The position numbers were made by a program, and so were the translations under genes. A DNA stretch of 64,000 nt, from positions 52,348-116,347 of the forward strand of contig DATIDV010000047.1 in assembly GCA_035456105.1 (NCBI GenBank), written 5' to 3'. Of the stretch, positions 1 through 8,106 are shown in pieces. Each line of letters starts with the position of its first letter. Position 1 is the first letter of the stretch. This stretch comes from Viridibacterium sp035456105. GTDB lineage: Bacteria > Pseudomonadota > Gammaproteobacteria > Burkholderiales > Rhodocyclaceae. The notes below the pieces were generated by a model. The model was given only the letters and a program-made list of their open reading frames with translations, ran no database searches and had not been told where the DNA came from.

Positions 1-719
1 ACGAGAAGGAACGCGCTGCCTGTCGTCAACACCATCGCCGCCCACAGGCCGATCAACACGACGTTGTTCCAGAACATGGCTCGGTACTCTGCGGCTGATG
101 CCCAATACGGAGTCTTGAAGCCGAGTGCGTGCGTCTTGAGCGATACACCAGGTTGCGCGATCTTGCTCTTGATGAGGTGCGTCATCAGGCTGACGCTGCC
201 TTTGAGCCAGTTGATGCGCGGGTTGAACACGATGTAGAGAAAGCCGGCGACAGGTGCCAGCCAGATGCTGCGAGCGTTGCGGTACTTGCGTTGCTGGCGT
301 GGCGTCATGGCGCCGTATTCGTCCGCGGGGATGACGTTCAGCGGCCCTCGATACTGCGCCCAGTTGCCGTTGGTGGAGTGGTGTTGCAGGTGACGCTGCG
401 CCCACACCTGTTGCGGCATGCCCGAGATGACGCCGAAGATGAAGCCGAAAGCCTTGTTGAGGCCTATTGTGCGAAACATGCTGCGATGACCGCATTCGTG
501 CATGAGCACGAAGACGCGCAGCAGAAAGAGGCTCATCGCTATCACGATGAAGGCCGTCAGCCACCACGAGACCTGTGCGCTCCATGTAACGGCGTACCAG
601 AGCGCGGCGAGGGGCAGGAGGGTGCTGAGAACCTGACTGGCGCCCTTGAGATTGTCGGGGCGCACATGGCGATCAATGATCGTGCTCTTGAGTTCTTTGA
701 GGCTGGCTATGATAGGCAC
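1..719 (-). CDS. fatty acid desaturase, partial (C-terminus outside window)
   Basis: Membrane di-iron desaturase that would introduce a double bond into acyl chains at the cytoplasmic membrane. Reading the minus strand leftward gives an open frame with no stop before base 1. It shows a hydrophobic pair of segments, the first histidine box HECGH near residue 70, and a second box HLQHH about 40 residues later. The third histidine box should lie beyond the window edge. The start is uncertain: I chose GTG at 719, but the frame stays open upstream and another GTG lies at 773; neither has a clear ribosome binding site. A beta-carotene ketolase or alkane hydroxylase could share these boxes, but the spacing fits the FA_desaturase family best. 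Confidence 0.85.
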   Translation of the reverse strand, partial: MPIIASLKELKSTIIDRHVRPDNLKGASQVLSTLLPLAALWYAVTWSAQVSWWLTAFIVIAMSLFLLRVFVLMHECGHRSMFRTIGLNKAFGFIFGVISGMPQQVWAQRHLQHHSTNGNWAQYRGPLNVIPADEYGAMTPRQQRKYRNARSIWLAPVAGFLYIVFNPRINWLKGSVSLMTHLIKSKIAQPGVSLKTHALGFKTPYWASAAEYRAMFWNNVVLIGLWAAMVLTTGSAFLL

Positions 720-896
720 GATTGGGGATGCTCGACTTCGGTGGGGGCTGCGGGAGGCTTGCTGATGGGTCACTGGGCCATCAACAAAGTAATCCCCTGC
801 CTGCCAAAGTGCCGGGGAGAATGACCTATACCCGATTGCCGATGTAACGCCAAGCCGCAGCACAGCAAGCCACGGAGTCTTCGACAGGCATGAGCC

Positions 897-950
897 CGGT
901 GGATCGCTGAAGAAGTCCGCCGGTGGGGCTTCTGCGATGATCACACCGTC
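897..950 (-). pseudogene. 3' scrap of an amino-acid ABC transporter ATPase gene
   Basis: Read on the minus strand, this stretch encodes DGVIIAEAPPADFFSDP. The C-terminus of the ATPase gene encoded at 1606-2334 reads DGQIIEEAPPADFFDNP, so the two share most positions over 17 residues. No Walker or signature motif survives upstream and the frame afterwards shows no homology. I read it as the decayed remnant of a second glnQ/aapP-like gene. It lies in a 342-base gene-free stretch (720-1061) that otherwise holds only a terminator at 967-999. Confidence 0.6.
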
Positions 951-966
951 TGGCGGCTCGCAACGT

Positions 967-999
967 CAAAAGGGCGGGGCTCCGTAAAGAGCGCCGCCC
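967..999 (-). terminator. rho-independent terminator of the 1062-1385 gene
   Basis: An 11-bp stem with one mismatch (972-982 with 989-999, six-base loop, very GC-rich) is followed on the minus strand by TTTT. It lies 62 bases past the stop codon of the small coiled-coil gene, so it should end that transcript. Confidence 0.8.
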
Positions 1000-1061
1000 T
1001 CGTTCATGACGCTGCCCGTACATCAGGCGGCGGTCGTGCGTTTTGCACGATTATTTCTTGC

Positions 1062-1385
1062 TTAGTGCAGCTGGTGCTTCAGGTTGCTCAACTCATTGTG
1101 GGCCAGCAAGACCGCAGTGCGTAGCGCCGGACTGACCTTGCCGGATTCGCAAGCGCGCTTCGCATTGTCGCCGAGCGACTCCAGATCTTCGATGTACTGG
1201 CGGACCCTGGATTCGTCGTGTGAGCTCTGGATGATCTGTTTGCCCTGGTTGGACTTCTCGTTCAGCTCATCAATGACCTCCTTCAACTGCTGAGGGACAG
1301 AACGCTCTTGCTCGCAAACTTCCGCCGCACGATGGATCGTGTGCTCGACGTTGACGACACGTTTCTTGATTTCGCTCATCTGCAT
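1062..1385 (-). CDS. small coiled-coil hypothetical protein
   Basis: A 107-residue soluble protein with no signal peptide or membrane segment. Its composition (many Glu, Lys, Gln, Ser, heptad-like Leu/Ile/Val spacing, ends in a Leu-Lys-His-Gln stretch) suggests long alpha-helices and probably a coiled coil. A good ribosome binding site (AAGGAG, eight bases before ATG 1385) and a downstream terminator support a real gene. I do not recognise a family. It looks monocistronic; the 220 bases between it and the aap operon hold no gene. Confidence 0.7.
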   Translation of the reverse strand: MQMSEIKKRVVNVEHTIHRAAEVCEQERSVPQQLKEVIDELNEKSNQGKQIIQSSHDESRVRQYIEDLESLGDNAKRACESGKVSPALRTAVLLAHNELSNLKHQLH

Positions 1386-1605
1386 GTTTTAACTCCTTTT
1401 CGGTTGTTACGACAGCCCGTGAGGGCTCCGAATGTGACGCAAGAATGGTTCCACCTGGTCAGGGTGAGGCCACCAGCGTGGCGACCTTTAAGAGTGACTG
1501 CGAATGTGGTGCGGAGTTCAGAGAAATGAGTGTCGCCGCTGTCGGCCATTGGCGACAGATCGCCCGCGAGATCGCGCTGGTGAAACGTTGGGTGGATGTT
1601 CTGCG

Positions 1606-2334
1606 TTACAGGATCTTCGACAGGAATTCCTGCAGACGCAGGCTCTGCGGGTTGTCGAAGAAGTCAGCCGGAGGTGCTTCTTCGATGATCTGGCCATCGT
1701 CCATGAAGATCACGCGATTGGCGACCGAGCGTGCAAATCCCATCTCATGCGTAACGCATAACATGGTAATGCCCTGTGTGGCCAGTTCGCTCATTACGTC
1801 GAGCACTTCCTTGATCATCTCCGGGTCGAGTGCCGAGGTGGGCTCATCGAACAACAGGATGCGTGGTGCAAGGCATAGCGCCCGGGCGATCGCTACGCGC
1901 TGTTGCTGACCACCGGAGAGCTGCAACGGGTACTTGTGCGCCTGCTCGGCGATGTGTACGCGTTCGAGCTGCTGCATGGCTTGCGCCTCCGCATCCTTCT
2001 TCGCGATGCCATTCACCCACACCGGCGCCAGTGTCAGGTTCTCGAGCACCGAAAGATGCGGGAACAGGTTGAACTGCTGGAACACCATGCCGACCTTGCG
2101 CCGCACCGCTTCGACGGATTCTGCATTGTCATCGACCGTTATGCCGTCGACGGAGAGACGGCCTTCCTCATGCGCCTCCAGTCGATTGACAAGGCGGATC
2201 AGCGTCGACTTGCCCGAGCCCGACGGGCCGCAGATCACCACCTGTTCGCCTGCCTCGACCCGTAGGTCGATATCGCGCAGTACGTGATGCTGACCGAACC
2301 ATTTATTGACCTTGTCGAATTCAATGATGCTCAT
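1606..2334 (-). CDS. aapP: polar amino-acid ABC transporter ATPase
   Basis: ATP-binding subunit (242 residues, the usual GlnQ/AapP length) that powers uptake of polar amino acids on the cytoplasmic face of the inner membrane. It shows Walker A GPSGSGKST (about 36-44), signature LSGGQQQR, Walker B LLFDEPTSALDP and the switch histidine in CVTHEM. It is the last gene of aapJQMP, 15 bases after the second permease. The name follows operon order (binding protein, Q, M, P as in the Rhizobium general amino-acid permease); glutamate/aspartate specificity is equally possible because order alone does not fix the substrate. Confidence 0.9.
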   Translation of the reverse strand: MSIIEFDKVNKWFGQHHVLRDIDLRVEAGEQVVICGPSGSGKSTLIRLVNRLEAHEEGRLSVDGITVDDNAESVEAVRRKVGMVFQQFNLFPHLSVLENLTLAPVWVNGIAKKDAEAQAMQQLERVHIAEQAHKYPLQLSGGQQQRVAIARALCLAPRILLFDEPTSALDPEMIKEVLDVMSELATQGITMLCVTHEMGFARSVANRVIFMDDGQIIEEAPPADFFDNPQSLRLQEFLSKIL

Positions 2335-2349
2335 CGTTTAGTGCCTTGC

Positions 2350-3453
2350 TCAGTTGCGTTGTTGTCCATGTGCCAGTCGGCGTTCCAGGCGCATGCTGTA
2401 ACGCGACATGCCGAAACAGAAGCTCCAGTAGATGAAAGCCACGAAAAGATAACCTTCGAGGAAGAAGGGGCGCCACACCACGTCACCACCGAGCGCCAGC
2501 GACAGCGCACCGGTGAGTTCGTACAGGCTGACGATGGTGACCAGCGAGCAGTCCTTGAAGTTACCGATGAAGCTGTTGACGATGGAGGGCAGTACGGCCT
2601 GCAGTGCCTGCGGTAGCAGCACCAGTCCATGCGTCTTCCAGTATCCCAGTCCGAGCGATTGCGCGGCTTCGGTCTGCGCACGTGGTACTGCGTTAAGGCC
2701 GCCGCGCACGATCTCCGCCATGTAGGCCGCCGAGAACAGGCCGATGCCGACCAGCACGCGAATCAGCACGTCCAGCTTCACACCCTGTGGCAGGAAAAGA
2801 GGCAGCATGAACGAGGCCATGAATAGCACCGAGATCAGCGGTACGCCGCGGATCAACTCGACGTAGAGCGAACTGAGTGTGCGCAGCACAGGCAAGTGCG
2901 AGCGCCGTGCCATCGCCAGCAGGACTGCCAGCGGAAATGCCATGGTCATTCCGCCAAGCGAGAGCAAGACTGTCAGCGGCAGGCCGCCCCAGAGGTTTGT
3001 CTGTACTGGCGTCAGACCCGCAACACCGCCGCCCATCAGCGCCACGAAGACGGCCATGCCGGACAGCCACAGCGGCAAGAGATACCAGCGCCACATGCGT
3101 GGCGTAGCGCTCACGCCGACCAGCGACAACATCAGCAACACGGCAACAAGCGGCCGCCATTGTTCGGCAAACGGATAGCGTCCGAAGAGAATGGTGCGGT
3201 ACTTCTCCGACACCACGCCCCAGCACGCACCCGCATGTCCCGCGGCCTGACAGGCATCGACATCGGGGCGCACGACGGCCTTGAATATGGCCCAGTCGAT
3301 GAGTTGCGGCAGATACCAGCCGAGCACGCCGAGCAGCAGGACGGTTGCAATGCTGTTAGGCCAATCGGAAAAGAGATTGGCGCGTGCCCAGGCCACGAGG
3401 CCTTGTGTCTGGCGTGGAGCGGGGCGGGCTGAAATCAGTTGCTTGGTACTCAT
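2350..3453 (-). CDS. aapM: amino-acid ABC transporter permease (AapM-like)
   Basis: Inner-membrane permease of about 367 residues with an N-terminal hydrophobic segment, a large insert, and a C-terminal HisM-type permease domain. The EAA loop is recognisable as EAAQSLGLGYWKTHGLVLLPQAL, of which the ATPase would contact the central EAA-G part. The ATG at 3453 was chosen over a frame extending further because it overlaps the TGA of the preceding permease by four bases (ATGA), typical translational coupling, and begins MSTKQL. The long N-terminal part with several extra membrane segments is characteristic of AapM and BztC rather than short HisM proteins. Confidence 0.88.
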   Translation of the reverse strand: MSTKQLISARPAPRQTQGLVAWARANLFSDWPNSIATVLLLGVLGWYLPQLIDWAIFKAVVRPDVDACQAAGHAGACWGVVSEKYRTILFGRYPFAEQWRPLVAVLLMLSLVGVSATPRMWRWYLLPLWLSGMAVFVALMGGGVAGLTPVQTNLWGGLPLTVLLSLGGMTMAFPLAVLLAMARRSHLPVLRTLSSLYVELIRGVPLISVLFMASFMLPLFLPQGVKLDVLIRVLVGIGLFSAAYMAEIVRGGLNAVPRAQTEAAQSLGLGYWKTHGLVLLPQALQAVLPSIVNSFIGNFKDCSLVTIVSLYELTGALSLALGGDVVWRPFFLEGYLFVAFIYWSFCFGMSRYSMRLERRLAHGQQRN

Positions 3454-4658
3454 GCCAGGCCCCGCATTGCAACACGCCGATTGAAGCGATTCATGAACCA
3501 GGCTGTCAGCAACGACAGCGAGACATACACCGCCATGATGATCGCCACGCATTCAAACGCGCGACCGGTCTGGTTGAGTGAGGTATTCGCGATCGACACC
3601 AGATCGGGATAGCCGACAGCCACGGCCAGTGACGAGTTTTTCGTCAGGTTCAGATACTGGTTGGTCAGTGAGGGCAGGATCACGCGTAGGGCCTGTGGCA
3701 GGATCACCAGTCGTAGTTGCTGCACGCGGCCGAGACCCAGGGAGCGTGCAGCTTCAAGCTGACCGTGCTGTACCGATTGCACACCGGCGCGCACAACTTC
3801 GGCGACGAATGCCGCCGTGTAAGTCGACAGGCCGAGGAAGACGGCAAGAAACTCCGGCGTTACCGCGGCACCGCCCGAGATGTTGATCTCACTCTTCTCG
3901 GGAATGTCGAAGGCCCACGACACATTGCCGATGAGCGCGCCGAATGTGCAGGCCAGCAATACACCGCCAAGCAGCATCAGGAGCACAGGCCACACGCGTG
4001 GTAACTGGCGACCCTTTTCATAGAGCACACGGCCTGCGTGGCGCAGATAAAGCACGGAAGCCACGATGCCCAGCACCAGACCAAGACCGACATAGAGCCA
4101 TGCCAGCGATGATTCCGGCACGGGAAAGGCCAGGCCACTCTTGCTGAGGAAAAAGCCGGGCAGGGGTGATAGCGCCTCATCGGATGTTGGCAGCATATCG
4201 CTGAGTACGAAATACCACATCAGCAATTGCAACAGCACCGGCACATTGCGTACCAGTTCGACATAGCCCGTGCAGAGGGTGCGGATGAGGAAGTTGCGCG
4301 ATAGCCGCCCGACGCCAAGCAGTGTGCCGAGCACCGTGCACACCACGATGCTCGCAAGCGCCACGCGCAAGGTATTGCCGAGCCCAACCACGAAGGCACG
4401 CCAGAAAGCTTGGCCGGATTCGTAGCCGAACAGTCCCTCGCTGATCTCGAAACCGGCAGGATCGAGCAGGAAGTCGAAGCCCGCATGCGCGCCGCGTGCG
4501 CGCATATTGGCGAGCGTGTTGCCCATGACCCACCAGACGAGCAGGCCGATGGCGACGAGCACGATGAGTTGCATGGCGCGGTTACGCCATGCGCGTGCCT
4601 GATGACGTGTTTCCGGAGGTTTGCGAGGAGAGACGGGCTGATCGCGAAGGCTGCGCAT
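3450..4658 (-). CDS. aapQ: amino-acid ABC transporter permease (AapQ-like)
   Basis: First permease of the operon, about 402 residues, matching AapQ/BztB length. It has an N-terminal membrane segment, a periplasmic insert containing GFDFLLDPAGFEI (typical of this subfamily), several membrane segments and an EAA loop near the C-terminus (EAARSLGLGRVQQLRLVILP). The frame is open upstream to 4784, but that extension is Arg/Pro-rich and unlike a permease, so I start at ATG 4658 (MRSLRDQ). No strong ribosome binding site decides it. It would pair with the AapM-like protein as a heterodimeric channel. Confidence 0.87.
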   Translation of the reverse strand: MRSLRDQPVSPRKPPETRHQARAWRNRAMQLIVLVAIGLLVWWVMGNTLANMRARGAHAGFDFLLDPAGFEISEGLFGYESGQAFWRAFVVGLGNTLRVALASIVVCTVLGTLLGVGRLSRNFLIRTLCTGYVELVRNVPVLLQLLMWYFVLSDMLPTSDEALSPLPGFFLSKSGLAFPVPESSLAWLYVGLGLVLGIVASVLYLRHAGRVLYEKGRQLPRVWPVLLMLLGGVLLACTFGALIGNVSWAFDIPEKSEINISGGAAVTPEFLAVFLGLSTYTAAFVAEVVRAGVQSVQHGQLEAARSLGLGRVQQLRLVILPQALRVILPSLTNQYLNLTKNSSLAVAVGYPDLVSIANTSLNQTGRAFECVAIIMAVYVSLSLLTAWFMNRFNRRVAMRGLA

Positions 4659-4798
4659 GGCTTTGAGAATACCGCTTTGTAGCGCCGGGTGAGCAAGTGG
4701 CGAGTTTGGTGCTGGTGTAGGGCGGAACGCAAAGCGGTTCCGCCGGATTGGGGCGTGCATGGACTTTACGTAAAGCCGCCTCACGTCTGCTGGTCACG

Positions 4799-4827
4799 AA
4801 AAAACGGCCCGCTTGCGAGGGCCGTTT
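4799..4827 (-). terminator. terminator/attenuator between aapJ and aapQ
   Basis: A perfect 9-bp stem (AAACGGCCC with GGGCCGTTT, eight-base loop) is followed on the minus strand by a run of six T. Sited between the binding-protein gene and the permease genes, it should stop most transcripts after aapJ, which would give the usual excess of binding protein over membrane subunits. Confidence 0.82.
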
Positions 4828-4844
4828 CTCATTTCACAATCTAC

Positions 4845-5876
4845 TTAACGCACCGGCGGCGCGTAAAGAATCCCGCCCTTGTTCCATAGATTGTTCAAAC
4901 CACGCGGCAGCTTGAGTACCGACTTCGGTCCGACGTTGCGCTCGAAGATTTCGCCGTAGTTACCGCCAGCCTTGATGGCGCGATACGCCCAGTCCTTGTC
5001 GAGACCGAGCAGCTTGCCACTGTCATCCGAGGTGCCGAGGATGCGCTGGATGACGGGGTCTTTGCTGTTGGCTTTCAACTCATCGACATTGGCCTGGGTG
5101 ATGCCGTATTCCTCGGCTTCGATCAAGGCGAAGATGGTCCACTTCACGATGCTGAACCATTCGTCATCACCACGACGCACGGCCGGGCCGAGGGGTTCCT
5201 TGGAGATGATGTCGGCGAGCAGGACGTAGTCGTCCGGATTCTTCGCCTCCTTGTTGCGCAGGCCGGCGAGGCCGGAGAGGTCGGTCGTGTAGGCCTGGCA
5301 GCGGCCAGAGAAGAAGGCCTTGAATGAGGCTTCAAAGCCTTCAAAAACGACGGGCTTGACCTTGATGCCGAGCGCGCGGAAATAGTCGGAAAGGTTCTTC
5401 TCGTTGGTGGTGCCGGACTGCACGCAGATCTCGGCGTTCTTGAGCTGCTTCGGGCTGGTGATCTTGAGCTTCTTTGGCACGAGGAAGCCCTGGCCGTCGA
5501 AGTAGGTGATGGCAGTGAATTCTAGGCCCAGCGAGGCGTCGCGCGTCAGCGTCCAGGTGGTGTTGCGCGCCAGCAGGTCGACTTCGCCGGACTGGATCGC
5601 AGTGAAGCGCTGCTGCGAGTTGAGTGGAACGAAGTTTACTTTCTTTGGATCGCTGAGCAGCGCGGCAGCGATGGCACGACAGGTGTCGGCGTCGAGGCCA
5701 GACCAGTTGCCCTGGTTGTCCGGCAGCGAGAAGCCCGCCACGCCGGTGCTAACACCGCACTGGATGGCGCCGCGTTGCTTGATGGTGTCGATGGTCTTGC
5801 CAGCATGAGCCGGCGATGCGAACAACAGGCTACCGGTGAGTGCCGCAAGCGCGGTGCAGAGCTGTGTGATTTTCAT
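4845..5876 (-). CDS. aapJ: periplasmic amino-acid-binding protein
   Basis: Solute-binding protein of 343 residues that captures amino acids in the periplasm and delivers them to AapQM. The start at ATG 5876 is supported by AAGGGA upstream and by an immediate signal peptide (MKITQLCTALAALTG, cleavage probably after AHA). The mature part has family-3 binding-protein features such as GVSTGVAGFS, DADTCRAIAAA and CVQSGTTNEKNL, and the C-terminal block WAYRAIKAGGNYGEIFERN seen in AapJ/BztA. It is first in the operon and separated from aapQ by a terminator. Confidence 0.92.
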   Translation of the reverse strand: MKITQLCTALAALTGSLLFASPAHAGKTIDTIKQRGAIQCGVSTGVAGFSLPDNQGNWSGLDADTCRAIAAALLSDPKKVNFVPLNSQQRFTAIQSGEVDLLARNTTWTLTRDASLGLEFTAITYFDGQGFLVPKKLKITSPKQLKNAEICVQSGTTNEKNLSDYFRALGIKVKPVVFEGFEASFKAFFSGRCQAYTTDLSGLAGLRNKEAKNPDDYVLLADIISKEPLGPAVRRGDDEWFSIVKWTIFALIEAEEYGITQANVDELKANSKDPVIQRILGTSDDSGKLLGLDKDWAYRAIKAGGNYGEIFERNVGPKSVLKLPRGLNNLWNKGGILYAPPVR

Positions 5877-5889
5877 ATGCAGTCCCTTG

Positions 5890-5915
5890 TTGAGTTGGAG
5901 CTTTGAGTTGGAGCT
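5890..5915. repeat. 13-bp perfect tandem duplication in the aapJ leader
   Basis: TTGAGTTGGAGCT occurs twice in direct succession (5890-5902 and 5903-5915), starting 14 bases upstream of the aapJ start codon. On the mRNA it separates the ribosome binding site from the promoter side of the leader. It looks like a simple slippage duplication. Confidence 0.9.
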
Positions 5916-6009
5916 GTTGGCGTGATCGCGCAGCTTAGCAGCCAAGGCCCCGGGACGAAACGCAGAGAAATCGATTTGCTTTTGCAGCTTTGTCGATCAT
6001 GTTCAAGCA

Positions 6010-6035
6010 GGGGTGTCCGTGTTCGGCGACGCCCC
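6010..6035 (-). terminator. possible terminator of the MFS gene
   Basis: GGGGTGTC pairs with GACGCCCC (one G-U pair) around a ten-base loop, 15 bases past the stop codon of the MFS gene at 6050. There is no U-tract on the minus strand, so this is weak as an intrinsic terminator. Confidence 0.35.
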
Positions 6036-6049
6036 TCGCACGCGGCAGA

Positions 6050-7339
6050 TCAGGCTGCCGCCAGGACGTAAGCGCGGCGGTTGATGCGCAACACCATGAC
6101 AGCGGCAACAAGACATAGCGCGCCGGAGATCATCGTTGCCACCGTGTAGGTGCCGAGGCTGTTGCGCAGCACCCCGGCGAGCAGGGCTGCGAAGGCCGCG
6201 CCGAGCTGGTGGCCGGCAACGATCCAGCCGAAGATGATGGGTGCATCCTTGCTGCCGAATACGTCGTTGGTGAGGCGTACGGTGGGCGGCACGGTGGCGA
6301 TCCAGTCAAGGCCATAGAACAGCGCGAACACCGGCAGGCCGAAATAGCTCAGGCCGAATGCATACGGCAGATAGATGAGTGCGAGGCCGCGCAGACCGTA
6401 GTACCAGAACAGCAGCACGCGATTGTTGAAGCGGTCGGAAAGCCAGCCCGACAGCGTCGTGCCGACGAGGTCGAGTGCGCCCATGGCGGCGAGGATGCCC
6501 GCGCCCTGCACGGCGCTCAGGCCGTAGTCGCCGCACATGGCGATGAAGTGCGAGCCGATGTAGCCGTTGGTGCTGGCGCCGCAGACGAAGAAGCTGAAGA
6601 ACAGCAGCCAGAAATCACGCACTTTCACCGCGCTACCAAGTGCAGCAAAGGCAATTGCGATGGGGTTCTTGCGAGTGGACGCTTCGGCCAGCGGCGCATC
6701 TGCCGGTTCGCCGTAGAGCGGCAGCCCCAGATGGGCCGGGCGCTCGGGCAGGAGCAGGAAAGCGAGTGGGATGACGATGGCAACACCCGCCGCGACGGTC
6801 AGCACGACGGGCTGCCAGCCATAGCGTTCGACGATGCTGGCCAACAGGGGCAGAAACACCAGCTGGCCGGTCGCCGAACTGGCGGTGAGGATGCCCATGG
6901 CCAGACCGCGCCGCTCCTTGAACCAGCGGCTGACCACGGTGGCGCCCAGCGTCATCGACGTCGCGCCGGTCGTGCAGCCGACGATCACGCCCCACAACAA
7001 CCACATGTGCCAGCTCTGGCTCATCAGGCTGGACAGGGCGATGGCTGCCAGCAGGATGGTCAGTGCGCTGAGCACTGTCTTGCGCAAGCCGAAGCGTTCC
7101 ATGGCGGCTGCGGCGAAAGGGCCCATCAGACCGAAAAGTGCGAGGTTGATCGACAGGGCGACCGAGATGGTGGCGAGATCCCAGCCGAAAGCCTTCTGCA
7201 GTGGCACCAGCATTACGCTGGGCGTGGCGCGGGTGCCGGCGGTGATCAGCATGACCAGAAAGGTCAGCGCAATGGCGACCCATGCGTAATGAAAGCGATT
7301 TCCGATGCGCTTCTGCGCCCATTGTGCGACGGCCTGCAT
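6050..7339 (-). CDS. MFS transporter, monocarboxylate/OFA-like
   Basis: A 429-residue major facilitator protein with about twelve membrane segments. The sequence AMERFGLRKTVLSA between segments 2 and 3 is the MFS motif A variant, and SRWFKERRGLAMGI is the motif common in the monocarboxylate-porter/OFA group. It probably carries a small organic acid or exports a small molecule. It is divergent from a TetR regulator with two perfect operator cores between them, which implies repression until a ligand appears. The substrate cannot be told from sequence. Confidence 0.85.
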   Translation of the reverse strand: MQAVAQWAQKRIGNRFHYAWVAIALTFLVMLITAGTRATPSVMLVPLQKAFGWDLATISVALSINLALFGLMGPFAAAAMERFGLRKTVLSALTILLAAIALSSLMSQSWHMWLLWGVIVGCTTGATSMTLGATVVSRWFKERRGLAMGILTASSATGQLVFLPLLASIVERYGWQPVVLTVAAGVAIVIPLAFLLLPERPAHLGLPLYGEPADAPLAEASTRKNPIAIAFAALGSAVKVRDFWLLFFSFFVCGASTNGYIGSHFIAMCGDYGLSAVQGAGILAAMGALDLVGTTLSGWLSDRFNNRVLLFWYYGLRGLALIYLPYAFGLSYFGLPVFALFYGLDWIATVPPTVRLTNDVFGSKDAPIIFGWIVAGHQLGAAFAALLAGVLRNSLGTYTVATMISGALCLVAAVMVLRINRRAYVLAAA

Positions 7340-7366
7340 GCAGCTCTCCCTGCTGGATTGAGGATG

Positions 7367-7423
7367 TTGTTACCGATCGGTAACAATGCTTGTAATGCTA
7401 TGTACCGATCGGTAACATGTCAA
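7367..7423. promoter_or_regulatory. divergent control region with two TetR-type operators
   Basis: Operator 1 is a perfect 20-bp palindrome, TTGTTACCGATCGGTAACAA, at 7367-7386. Operator 2 repeats its core TACCGATCGGTA at 7403-7414. Their centres are 32 bp apart, about three helical turns. On the minus strand TTGACA (7423-7418), a 17-bp spacer and TAGCAT (7400-7395) form a good sigma-70 promoter for the MFS gene, and operator 2 fills the spacer. A weaker plus-strand promoter (TTGTTA, 18 bp, TGTAAT) would start inside operator 1 and drive tetR. The layout predicts repression of both genes. Confidence 0.85.
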
Positions 7424-7469
7424 GAATATCGATGCGAAAAAACGCGGGACGGACAAACGAGGTGGCGTG

Positions 7470-8099
7470 ATGAGCACAACGAAGGATGTGGTCAAGGACG
7501 AAGTGAAGTCGCGCAAGGTGACGCCGGCGCAGGACGCGCAGGCACAGATCCTCGACGCCATCGACGAGCTGTTCTATCGGGAGGGCGCGCGCGCCGTGGG
7601 CGTCGATGCCGTCGTGAAACGGGCCGGCGTCAACAAGATGAGCCTGTATCGCCAGTTCGAGTCCAAGGATGCGCTGATGCTGCATTACCTCGCTGGACGC
7701 GAGACGCGCTTCTGGAACTACTTCGACGCCAGCCTCGCGAAACACCCCGGCAAGCCGCGTGAGCAGCTGCAGCAGGTGTTCGCCGATATTGCCGAGCGTG
7801 CGCAGAAGCCCGGCTATCGTGGCTGCCCGTTCGTGAATATCGCGGTGGAGTTTCCGGACCCGGAACATCCGGTGCGCGGCGTGGTGGCGGAAAACAAGAA
7901 GCAACTGATGGCGCGGCTACTTGAACTTGCAACGCAAGCCAGGGCGCACGATCCGCAGGCGCTTGCCAACGGTGCTGCGCTTCTTATCGAGGGCGGCTAC
8001 ACGGCGACGCAGACCTACGCGCCGGGCCATCCGCTGATCGCTGCGTTGCCTCAAGTCGCCGCCGCAATGATTGCGGCGGCTTGCGACGAGATGGGCTAG
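7470..8099 (+). CDS. TetR-family transcriptional regulator
   Basis: A 209-residue repressor. Residues about 17-65 form the TetR helix-turn-helix (ILDAIDELFYREGARAVGVD, then VNKMSLYRQFESKDAL); the rest is an alpha-helical ligand domain with the RGCPFVNIAVEF block seen in the YcdC/NemR-like branch. ATG 7470 directly follows a possible GTG at 7467; GAGGTG upstream fits either. It is divergent from the MFS gene and likely binds the two palindromes at 7367-7414, so it should regulate itself and the exporter. It ends 7 bases from the convergent Fsr gene. Confidence 0.9.
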   Translation: MSTTKDVVKDEVKSRKVTPAQDAQAQILDAIDELFYREGARAVGVDAVVKRAGVNKMSLYRQFESKDALMLHYLAGRETRFWNYFDASLAKHPGKPREQLQQVFADIAERAQKPGYRGCPFVNIAVEFPDPEHPVRGVVAENKKQLMARLLELATQARAHDPQALANGAALLIEGGYTATQTYAPGHPLIAALPQVAAAMIAAACDEMG

Positions 8100-8106
8100 G
8101 CGTGGC

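Noticed and set aside
129..824. A 231-residue plus-strand open frame over the desaturase
   Set aside because: The opposite strand has histidine boxes HECGH and HLQHH and membrane segments, so this is a shadow.
826..1023. A 65-residue minus-strand open frame near the desaturase
   Set aside because: It covers the terminator hairpin and the ATPase-gene remnant in another frame; its Arg/Cys-rich composition is not protein-like.
6209..7762. A 517-residue plus-strand open frame
   Set aside because: Antisense to the MFS gene and running through the operator region; no recognisable motif, and the MFS reading has a full set of membrane segments.
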